Source of the DNA: Bagarius yarrelli
Taxonomy: Eukaryota; Chordata; Actinopteri; Siluriformes; Sisoridae
Reading direction: 5' to 3'
NCBI GenBank assembly: GCA_005784505.1
Contig: VCAZ01000097.1
Span: 543,501-607,500, forward strand
Length of the DNA: 64,000 nt
Below are positions 1 through 26,600 of this stretch, piece after piece. Each line of letters begins with the position of its first letter. The first letter of the stretch is position 1. Both the position numbers and the translations under genes were made by a program. The notes beneath the pieces were generated by a model that worked only from the letters and a program-made list of their open reading frames with translations, was not told the origin of the DNA and searched no databases.

Positions 1-483
1 TTCAGGTTCTGGAATTTGAGGAGGATAGGTACAGAAAGTCGAGGGGGACAATTTGTCTTCTAATTTATTACATTAATTTATATTTTTCCTTATAGTGAAC
101 TACAGAACTGCTTATGTTTGTGTTTGGTTAATGTGCCTCAAACAGCCCCTAGCTGGAACAGCAGCTTAGCTTATTTATATGTTGTGTAAAGATATATAAT
201 CAGTAAGTGTGCACTGATGGTTCATGGGCAAACAGAATCCTACTAGTTCACGCTTGAGTTATTTCTAAGCTGATTTCATCACTGGAGGTCGTCAGTCGCT
301 GTAGTATAAACTCGCCAACTGGCATTTTCGCCCTGGTTTCTTTGGCAATTTTTTTTGTTTTTTTTAATTTGAAGATATTTTTTGGCCATTTTGCCTTTAT
401 GTATGGGACAGAGAGAGATAGAATGGTGAAAGGGGGGGGGTGCTGCGATAGCTGATGTTAAAGCGTATGTATGTGCATTTCAG

Positions 484-15678
<15,195 letters not shown>

Positions 15679-16925
15679 TCTTACACATACTCACACACAC
15701 ACACACACACACACATATGCACCGACACACACACACACACACACACAAAAGCAAAATGCCTTCTTACAACCTTCACATGACGTCACAACTTCCTTATTTT
15801 GTTTTAGTTCCCCCTCTGTTTGCTTTACGTTATGGGTACAGCTGCCTCCTTACAGCAGCTGCTTCTGGAGGGGAAAAAAAAGAGATTCCTGAAGTTATAT
15901 GTCTGCTACAGGTGAAAATAAAATGTTACAAGACTTGGAAATAAAATGGCTGCCTCCTTAAAGCAAATCCTGGAGACAAAATGGCCGCCTCTTCATCTCG
16001 GAAATAAACTGATGAGCAGATCGAATCAGTAATATCAGTAGCCAATCTGTGTGCAAGGAAACCATATGTGATATTTCAAGAAAACTGGGATGTGTGTGTT
16101 TTTGTGTCAAAGTGGTGAATGATGTCATCACTGTGTTTCCATTCAGCAGGCAGTGTGTGCTCACGAGTGTGTGCGTGTGTTCTCTTACAGCTCCAAAGAT
16201 CATTTGTACAGACCAACGTTTTGCTCGTTCTTCACATTCTTTATGGTGTGTTACATTTTTTTTTTTTTTCTCTCCCCTGTACGAAAGTTGCAGTTGGTTC
16301 GATGCAGGTAGTGCTGAAAGTGTAGGATCTATAATTGTATTATTATAATTATAATGTTTTTTTTATCATCAAAGCGAAATGAACTTCTGGCCAGCGTTTA
16401 AAGCTGAGCGTCTGCTCTGCATTGAAGTAGACCTTTCTTTATTTTTCTTGCTCTTATGTGATTAGGTCAGCCGACTCGCAGGGTTCTTACTTAATCCTGC
16501 CATGTTGATTAGCGCTAAAAAAAAAGTAATGCCTAAAAAAAAAATTGGCTGGTCTCATTTTAGTGTTTCATGGCCAGATGACATTTCCCAAAAAAAAAAA
16601 AAAGGAATAAAATTTATATGCAGTTCTCACACCTGATTTAAGGTGCGACTGTGCTTTTTTTTTATTTTCTATATAATATTTTCCTCTTTTTGCTGTAGTT
16701 TATTATTGTTTTGTTTGCACTGCTGGCTTGGATCGGAGCGCGGTGTGGTGTGGTGTGTGTGTGCGCTACAGTGTGTTGCCTGCCTGGGAAAGGGGTGGCG
16801 TGCTAGCGTTCACTCTCCTCACCCCCTGAATCTTCATCTGCTGGTTTCTAAGATCTGCAATAATTTACTGCATCAGGTTCTTGTTTTTACCTGGACACAT
16901 AAATAAAGCAACTGTTTGACTCAGC
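15679..16925 (+). other. trip12: TRIP12 3' untranslated region
   Basis: No open frame of interest follows the stop. The stretch holds (CA)n at about 15692-15747, several A/T runs and weak AATAAA-like sites near 15938 and 16001. A good AATAAA signal lies at 16902. The 3' limit is inferred from that signal. Confidence 0.6.
16902..16907 (+). terminator. trip12: Poly(A) signal of TRIP12
   Basis: Canonical AATAAA about 1.2 kb after the stop, followed within ~25 bases by a T/G-containing segment. Weaker AATAAA-like hexamers lie nearer the stop, so alternative ends are possible. Confidence 0.6.
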
Positions 16926-19498
16926 ATGCGGCCTTGTTAGCGCTCCTTCACCTGCAACACTCATCTGGGGGCCTTTTACGTCTAGATGTCATGTATGCAC
17001 AGGATCTAGAGCAGACCATGGTGTTTACTGTTATTAAAGAAGGGCTAGGGTTTCAGCTAAGCTCCGTCATATAATATCTCCTCCTGAGGCTCGGTCCATT
17101 GACTCGTGTCCTCTATAGTGAATAATTGTCTTTCTTGACTATTTTGAGCTCCCTTATTATTCTGTTATACTTTAGAAAGTTCTGGATGGTCTTCTGTAGT
17201 TTGATTGGCTAGGACACCAGGAACTAGTTCCTACACTGCATATAAAATGGCCATGATTAAAGTAAGCATTCTATAGACAGGGCTTTTATTTCAAATTAAT
17301 TTGCTCATGTGAGACACTAGGGTGGCTGTAAAATAATAACAATTACCCGAAAAGGTGTAGGAATAAACACACGCAACAAAAACTAATGAGACACTTTTTC
17401 CCTTGGCTCTCAGGAGGATATAGTCAAAAGGTTGTGGACATCTGACCATCAAAAGCATGTGTGATTTACCAAATAAATACCCCCCCCCCATTCCTCTGTA
17501 AAAGCTTTCCACCACATCATTAAACATGACTGTGGCAGTTGTGATCATTCTAATGTTAAGTGTGGAGTTCTGGGGTGAACTCAGTGTCCCAGTTCAACCC
17601 GAGGGTGTGCAGTGGAGCTGTCATTGGGCAATTGGCAGGGGTACAACCTGGACAGTTCACCAGTCCATCGCAGGTCCTTTCTGTCCAGTAAAGGACAAAT
17701 GTAGTCTTGGTTCAAATTTTAGGCAACATACTAAAGACGATTCGGAGGTCTACACATTCATAAATAACGGCATGATGGTGAAATCATGGCTGATAACGTT
17801 TCTAGGGGTTCAGTCACATAAACATTGAGTTAGATTTTTATTCTGGTGTGTGAGAATTTGCTCGAGTGCTGCATTATTCTGGGTTTAGAAGTGATGCTAA
17901 AGGTTAAACCTTAAACTCGTACAACACACCATAACATTTTAGTACCAGGGTTAGTAACACTGCTCTTCAGGTTTGTATGGCAGCAACCGTTCAGTCCTCA
18001 GGTGTCTCAGATGTATGTGATTGTGGTGATTACATGGGATCTACTGGCAATTCTTGCTATGCTTTGTGATTAAGGAACAAAAAAACAGTAAAGATCAAAG
18101 TGAAAAAACAACAATATTAAAAAAAAAAAATCTAATGTTTAATCTCTGATTGTATGCAATATTTACTCATAAGATAGATCGATGGTCTCAACCATCCTCA
18201 ATCCAGGTCTGCTTGTCCTCTGCTTGTCCTCTGCTTGGTGGCTGCCAGTGCTCTTCTGGGCTTATCAAAACTGACTCTGACTCTGTCCACAGGGCAGCTC
18301 TGTGGACAGACATACCCTGTGTCTTCGCTATAGGTATAGAAGGTTTGGGTATTCCGAGTCCTGAAAGCTCAATGAGACCCGGCATTACCCATGGCTCTAT
18401 GGTTACTTACCCAGGCAAGCGATGTAGAAAGGCTTTTACCATTTTACCCCGGGGCAAAGGGTAAGGGCACGTTTCAAGTGTTAAACTCTTATCTGGTGCC
18501 TCTTCTAGAGACTCGTACATCACACAGTGTCCCATGAGGGGAACATCAGGAGCTGTGCAGACATTTGCCTCCTAGAGTCATGAAGAAATGTTGTCACCAG
18601 TGGGTCTCTCCACACTGACTTATCACCCAAAGAAGAAAAGGCACCTTCAGGGTGGAGAGAAAAATGTTCCTGCAGGAATTCCAGAACTGGGCTAAGCGGG
18701 CAGTTAACTGGGTCCTGCTGTTTTTGTCTGCACCATCAGATGAATAATTTGCACCACCAACAAAAAACACACATTTTTTTGTTCCATGTTTTAAATAAGA
18801 AAAATAAACGTATAAATACTAAATACTAAAACTATCCAATAGGATGTACTGGAATAAACTGGTTTTATTAAGTATAATGTACAGCGTTTACCTTGGGGAT
18901 CAGACGACTCCACTTGCTAACGCGCATGTCTGACTAGCTATCGAGTGACACGCGGGATGCTGGACGGAAGTTTTGGCTTTCAGTCTGGCATTCGCTACGA
19001 TAACTAGCGGTCGGGTATCTGAAGCTCGTAACCCAAAATTTAGCTCACATCTCAAAGCAAAGAAAAATCGCCTGAGAGACGACTCGTATCTCCAAAAACT
19101 CCTATTAGTTGGGACACTCGTCGAAGTACTGCTGTGTATTTCTTCCCTTTCTCATCACTGCTTTTTTCTTTCTTTCTCTGTCTTTTTCTTTTTCACCTTC
19201 TTTCCTCATAATAAAAGGAAATTCTATACTATTATTTTTTCTCAGTGTCTCTGTTAGCGACGCTAAATGCGCTTACTTTAATTTCATAAAAAGGGTGTAT
19301 TACAAACAACTATTTTAAATAACTAACAGGTTCAGGGTTTACCGGAAGATCCTCCAGTGTTCCTCTTTAAAGTCTACATCAGACATGAACAAAACACTGA
19401 AACTGTCTGGTTACCATGGAGACCAGTGCAATCATAACCAAGACCCTGCGGAAATATCTTCACCTTCCCTAAGAGAGAGAGAGCGAGAGAGAGAGAGA

Positions 19499-19535
<37 letters not shown>

Positions 19536-19600
19536 TGTGCACCGGTGACGGGTTATGAGTGACGGCACTACGTAAGGAAAGTGTGTGTGTGTCATTAATT
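16926..19600. other. TRIP12-DNER intergenic spacer
   Basis: No gene is seen. It holds a fragment of a dispersed repeat at about 17400-17700 (a GTGGACATCTGACCATC-type MITE word, then a GTCATTGGGCAATTGGCAGG SINE-tail word), a C9 run near 17480, an 11-bp-arm inverted repeat at 18282-18310, and T-rich sequence at 19130-19200. Short open frames here lack family resemblance. Confidence 0.6.
19471..19532. repeat. (GA)n microsatellite upstream of DNER
   Basis: Near-pure GA repeat with a few interruptions, about 440 bases before the DNER start codon. Confidence 0.9.
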
Positions 19601-19653
19601 ATACTGTGATTCAGCGTCCTCCAGCTGGCTGTCATTCTCCACCCCATATACTG

Positions 19654-19660
19654 TATATAT
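19654..19660 (+). promoter_or_regulatory. Possible TATA-like element of DNER
   Basis: TATATAT about 310 bases before the DNER ATG, in a stretch that then becomes pyrimidine-rich. The transcription start cannot be seen, so this is only a candidate. Confidence 0.2.
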
Positions 19661-19866
19661 ACCGTCTGTCCTGCTCCTGCTGACGTAGAGACTGTCTCTG
19701 TCCTTCTATCCATTTTTCGTCTCCTTTTTGCTCTTATACTATCTTTCTCTGTCTCTTCAGCTCTTCCTCTATATTTTTCTCAGTCTGTCTCATTCTTCCC
19801 TGGTGTGTCTGCCTGCCTCTGTTTCTCTCCTCCTGTCACTCACTGCCCTTCCCTCCGCCTCCCTCC

Positions 19867-19868
<2 letters not shown>

Positions 19869-19903
<35 letters not shown>
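19869..19903. repeat. (TC)n tract in the DNER 5' flank/5'UTR
   Basis: A CT dinucleotide run 65 bases before the start codon, probably transcribed as part of the 5' leader. Confidence 0.85.
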
Positions 19904-19907
<4 letters not shown>

Positions 19908-19967
19908 GCAGACACATTCTTTCTCTCGCTATCTCTGCACCACACATTACAGAAGATCTCACTGGAG

Positions 19968-20184
19968 ATGGAGCTCATCACACTCATTCTTCCTCTCCTG
20001 GTTTTCTTTACTGAGAGAGGGTTCACATCTCCTGTAACCTCTGACCCTGATGTGACCCCAACCTTCACCACAGACCCCTGCGAAGGGCAACCGTGTCTAA
20101 ACGGTGGAGTGTGTACACCTGCAGAGGGAGAAGAGCTGAAGTACACCTGCACATGCAGTGCACAGTTTACCGGATACAACTGCC

Positions 20185-20223
<39 letters not shown>

Positions 20224-20384
20224 TACATGTTACCATGTGTGTTTAACTCTCTTCATCGTGTCCTAGATATTTTGAATTAACTATTAGGAATTGTGTGTGT
20301 GTGTGAGTGGAGTGTGTGTATGTGTTCTCATGTGCTGTCTGAAAAATGCGAAAAGGAAAGTGTTGCTGTGGCAACAGAACAGAG

Positions 20385-20417
<33 letters not shown>

Positions 20418-22462
20418 CAACAGAACATGAACATCTTTTTTATTATGTCCTGTTTTTTTACACTTATAGAAGAAGCTCTAAAGTGTGTGTGTGTGTGTGT
20501 GTGTGTGTTGTGTTCAATAAAGCACGAAGATCTCGTCAACATGTCCTGGTTGCATTAACTCAGCTGTGTGTGTGTGTTTGTGTGTTGTTTGTGTGTGTTG
20601 TTGTGTGTGTGTTTGTGTGTGTGTTTGTGTGTGTGTGTGTGCATTGCATGCATTTTTTTTAGCCATTTACTTTATGTCGGTGAAATAGAACATAAATGTT
20701 AAGTAATATTTTTTTATGTGATTATTTTTGATGGAACAGATTCTGCTATTAGAAAAACCGAACAATATAGTCAGTATTCTCCAATAATAATTTATATTAG
20801 TGATTATTAATTAATTATTATTCCCTTAAAGGGATAGACCTTTGATCAAAGACTGAAGCAATATATAAAAATTATATAAGATTTCGTATAAAATGACGTA
20901 TAAAATTCTAAAATGACGAGCAAATAGAATGGGATGTACGCAGAAACTGTAGTGCTCACACAGCATGCATTCACACTACACACTACACACTACACACTAC
21001 ACACTACACACTACATGTCCATTAGCTAATAAATAAAATAAATGCTCCAAATGACATAATAATCACTTAGGGAAAAAAAATCACATGATAAATACTTTCT
21101 AATTCCAGTCTATTTGTAGATGTTATAAAAGAAATACTTAATTTTACATCGTCACAGACTTCAGTGTTTCAGGGACATTTGGAATGAAGCGGTTGCATCT
21201 CAAAAAGTCTGCTGCTCGTGAGTCTCTATAAAGATCAGCTTATATTTTATGACTGAAACATGTAGGACATGTGTTTGAATCTGGTCAGAAAATAGGGTTA
21301 GCATGCGAACCTACTGTGCACACTTTATGTTTGCGGATTGATCCATCCCAAGCCTTCAGGTGGGCCCTCTGTGCCAGCAATACAACTAATTATTGTCTTT
21401 TTTCATTTACATCGATAACAATAAACTGATGTTTTTACCCTTTTATACATCCTGTTGACATAATATCCTTATGGCGGCCCCCCTGGTTTCTACGGTGGCC
21501 CTAAGCAGCCGCTTCGTTTGCTTATGCCTTGGGCCGACTCCGAGCCATCACAATAAAACTTCCTGAATATTCATAATAACTTATATACTTACACTTACCC
21601 AACGTTTCTGCAACGTTGAGAACTGACTGTTTATCTGCTGTTTAATATACGATATCCGGACAAATGTTTTCCGACAGCTGACCTTTTTGAACACCCTATT
21701 TTAATACACGAGGGCATTAATAGAAGTTGGATGATGGTGTTACATAAGGAAGCCCAGGCTGCAGTCCATGTTCCACTTTATACCTGAGATGTTGAATAGA
21801 ATGGAGGTCAGAGCTATGACTATGGGCACGGGGTGTGTGTGTGTGTGGGGGGGGCATGCTGTCATGCTGGAACAGTGTTTGGGTCTCTTAGTTTTGTAAA
21901 GGGAAAATTTAGCACTACCGCTTTTAAACACATTCTGTCCATCTTTGTGTTAACTGCTTGGAGAAGAAGTACATATAGCTGGTGTCCCAATACTTTTGGC
22001 CATATATTTTATGCCAACACTTTGGGCTGTTGGTGAAAAGGTGCAGTATCATCCAGTACAGTTCCTGATTCTTGTCTGGCGTGACTGCAGAATTAACTCC
22101 TCCTCCTAAACAAGTTCATCACCAGAATGCTAATCGTGACTTTGTGTTATTCTGAATTCAATTCAATTCAATTCAGTTTTATTTGTTCGGCGCTTTTTAC
22201 AACGGTGATTGTCACAAAGCAGCTTTACACAATCACAGAAATTATGAATTATGTCATCGCTTTGGCGATGGAGTAGAAAGTGTAGTGGGCAGTTAGAGGA
22301 TATTGGTAGTGCAATTAACATCATTATTATTATGTGCTTTAATGTGCTGAGTCACTCTGGGATACGATCCGAAAGAAACTTCACGATGGACAGAAAGTTA
22401 AATAAAGAAGGAGAAAGCAGATGTGTGTATTTATTGATGTGTCCTTCTCTTTTCCTTCAGTG

Positions 22463-22518
<56 letters not shown>

Positions 22519-22768
22519 CTCTTTCTCTATGTCTCTCTCTCTTTCTCTCTGTCTAGCCTTGTCTCATTCTCTGTCATCATCCAGAAGTCACACCCTTCCC
22601 CCACTCTGGCGTCAGATCTGACGCACACTTGCCCCAGCTTTCTGATTGGCTGTGTATTTGTTACTGTACAGCAGTTGGTTAGAAGAAAGTGGTGTAGTCA
22701 TGGTGATGTCACAGTGTTTCCTATTGGGATTTTGTTTTAGTCCTGTAACCCTTTCGAGTTCTTATTAT

Positions 22769-22812
<44 letters not shown>

Positions 22813-23606
22813 GCATTCTGTATTATGTCCTTGTGACGCACACTTTGATTAGCAGCACTATGTCCTGTCCACTTTGTTGCTGTCACTATAAATGTAGTTT
22901 TTGTTGTTCGGAGGATGTTCTGGTGTGTACCGGTGGGACCAGTGTAATGAAGCTAACGAGAATTATAAGCTTACACATCTATTAACATGGTCTGGGTGTG
23001 AAACTGGTCTTGGTTTTTTTTGGCTGCTTTCCTGTTGGGGTGTCACAGCAATTTATCTAATTAACATAGAGTTTCTGATTATATAGTTTTAGGAATGATG
23101 CCCTTGCTGACACAACCCTCTCATTTTACCCAGGCTTGGGACCAGAGTTAACCCCTTAGTGGCTATAAGTGTTATAATTGCACAACTGAGCTCACAGGAT
23201 CCTGTTCCATCAGGGGAAAAGACAACATCCATGCATTCATCTATTGTCTACACCTGCTTATTCCTAATCAGGGCCATGGGGACCTGCTGGAGTCTGTCCC
23301 ATCTGTCATTGGGTGGAAGGCAGGAGGGGTACAAACAAACAACCACACACACACACTCACGGGCAGTTTAGAATCAATCTAACATTCATGTTTTTGGACC
23401 GTGGGAGAAGACCAGAGAACCCGGAGTAAAACCCACACAAGAACCCACGGGGACAACATGCAAACTCCACGCAGAAACCCCTGCAGGTGAATCGAACCCG
23501 AGACCTTCCTACTGTGAGGCAACAGGTTGAACCACTAAGCCACCGCGCTGCCCTGAAAAAGTAATTTTCCCCTTAAATCAGCCTGAGATGTGTGTGTGGG
23601 TGTGCG

Positions 23607-23637
<31 letters not shown>

Positions 23638-26600
23638 CAATCTAAGTGTTTGACTTAAGCACAGAGAAAACAGAAATACACTTCATTGATAAATAAGTCT
23701 ATGATTCAGTTGTGTGTATGTGTGATGGACGTTGTGATGGACGGAACTATGTTGTGTGTTCGTATCTCTTCATCTGTTCCTTTTAGCCTTCACCTCCTTC
23801 TGAAGTGTCTGTTTCTTAGCAACCACATGACCTGCGTGCATCACATGTCTCCCTGGCAACCTCTTCTACACCAGACACACACCCGCACACAGATGGTGAT
23901 GATTTATCATAGATCTAATTTTCTTCTGTTCCTACACACACACACACACACACACACACACTTACTAATTCTGGTGTGTTTAACCGAATGCACAGTGCAA
24001 ACTAAGTTACTGTAAATAATGACATGCTGTATTTGTGTGGATCATCTAATTATACAAGCTGCTGGAAGAGAGACACAAACTAATTACTGTAAATTAATGA
24101 TATAAACCTGTTATTTATGCTCCTTATTTAAACAGTTAAGGGTCTTGCTCAGAGGCCCAGCAGTGGCAGCTGGTGGTGCTGAGAATTAAACCCACAATCT
24201 TCCCATTAACAGTCCAGCACTCTAACCACGGAGCTTCCACTCAGTGTAGTACGTTCTGTAGAAAAGAACTATTTCTGTATATTAACATTAATGTCTGTTA
24301 CATTATTATTCCTGTCTGACTTTTATCATGGCTGTTGGTGACGGATGGAACGGTTTAACCCAGTGGATCTCTAACTTTTTTGGCCACGCCCCCTTTAAAC
24401 CTCTAAAATAACTGCTGCTTCTTCTCTGTTCTAATTTGCCATCCAATATCAGACTTATTATTGTTCACTTGGATCCACACAGGTTCCCCACTAGTGTATC
24501 ATACAGATCAGGGGTGGGCAATCTCGGTCCTGGAGGGTCGGTGTCCTGCTCCAACTTGCCTAGACACACCTACCTGTAAGTTTCAAGTAAACCTTGCAAG
24601 ATCTTGATTAGTGGGTTCAGGTGTGTTTAATTAGGTTTGGAGTTAAACTCTGCAGGACACCCCAGGACCTTCAGGACCTCCAGAAGATATAGACACCCCT
24701 GATATAGATAGGACATTTACATTTATAGTGTTTGGCAGACGCCCTTATCTAGAGTGACTTACAGTTATCTTATTTTATACAGCTGAGCAATTAGGGGTTA
24801 AGGGCCTTACTCAGGGGCCCAACAGTGGTAACTTGATGGTGCTGGGAATAGAAACCCTTGCTTCCTGTCTATCTACGGTACTATAAATAAAGGCTTCTTA
24901 GCAGTACCTATGTAGTATGTTGGGATAAACACTAGATTTAAAAACAATAATAATAATAATTGGTAAAATGAATAAATTTATCATTTGAATGGGTAAAAAA
25001 AGTTGCTCAAATGGACAGATCTCTTATTGTTTTAAGGTTTTAACTACAGTGTTCAGTATGTATGATATAGTCACCTCACTAGTGGAGTAAAAAGTGCCTT
25101 CTGCCCCATACTGAGGCTATTTGGGAGTTGATTAAGAAGTGTGCATGTGTTGAACGAAATGGTGCCGAAATGCCTTTTATTTCTATATTATAAACAAAAA
25201 GCGTTGGAAACTTTATGAATCGTGAGTTACGACACGTGTAAATCGTTAAGTCACAGCACAGAAAGTTCACATTTCTGAAACCTTGTTTGACTCCACGTAC
25301 GTATGAACCATGCTGAAAAGCCTGTCAGGGAATTTTTGTTATGTTATTCAGCGAATAGAAAGTATTTTGTTCTTAACTGGTCTCTGTTAAATTTTTTTTG
25401 TAGTTCTTTGCCGACCCTTGTGCCAGCGATCCCTGTCTCCATGGGAACTGCACACAGGAAGGTGCAGACTTTGTGTGCATGTGCAGTGATGGCTATGCTG
25501 GAGTCAGATGTGAGCAACCACCTTCAGCCTTTGACCTTGTTGAGTCTAGCTGGGACCTGGCAGCCACTCCAGCTTCGACTACTCAACCATCTCAGCCAAT
25601 CACAGAGCTCAGTGACACTGAGGCACCACCCACTTTGCAACCATGGCAACGGAAGTCTGGACAGAGAGTAATGGAGGTCCACTGGGAGGAGCTCCAGGTT
25701 TGTGCTTGTATCCAGCAGACATATTTTATTAACCAGTGTGAGTCTTTTTTTTTTTTTTCAGGAAAAGATATTCTAAGTGTGTTAGTATTTGTTTCAGATC
25801 ACCGATGGATCAGAGTGTGTGAGCATCGCAGGCACTGAGCCGGCTGGAATGATGACAGTTACCATGGAGATTGCAGAGGGAAATGCAGTAAAGTAAGTTT
25901 CCACTGCTGTTCCAAATAAAAACACAGAATGAGCACAGAATCTTCACCGATCGTTTCACAATATAATGAAAAACAGGAAAATATAAACATTAATGTCATT
26001 ATTGATCTCTGATAATCCGAGTGTACCGACCTGCCGAAATAAGTCAGAGAAGCGTCGGCATTAGACAGATCGAGTTCACTCAGATCAGTGCACATAAATG
26101 CTCATAGGTTTATTTTAAGGTGTTAAATAATAAGTATTCCGGGGGCAATTTTAGGGCACAGAATACAGTCTCTATTGAATGATTGGGCAGATTAAAAAAA
26201 AATGAGGATATATGGAGAATGAAACAGCAGCTAACATATCGAGAGCTAACATATTATAATAAATAATTATAAATGACACAATGCAGGTAGAAACCAGTAA
26301 CTGGAATTTTTTTTCCTGAAATAAGTCACAAAAAGGAATCACATTCAATAAAGCTGTCACTAACTATAAGTGGAATATTATTGTTATTATTATTATTATT
26401 ATTACAAATTAAACATTTCCATACACTCCATGGCTAAAAGTATGTGGACATCTACATTAACATTTCCTTCCACCTGAATTAGTGATCTGGCTCATACGGC
26501 TTCCTTCCTTCTATCAGTTCCCACAGAGCACATGGAATTTCCAGACTGGTGTGAGAAAACTCCATATTCCATATTCCTGACCCCAGAAAAGAGTAGTAAA

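Noticed and set aside
18150..18464. 104-residue open frame in the TRIP12-DNER spacer
   Set aside because: It overlaps a similar-length antisense frame across an inverted repeat that produces the same peptide in both. There is no conserved domain.
20291..20662. Open frame with repeated Cys-Val residues
   Set aside because: It is produced by (GT)n microsatellites in DNER intron 1.
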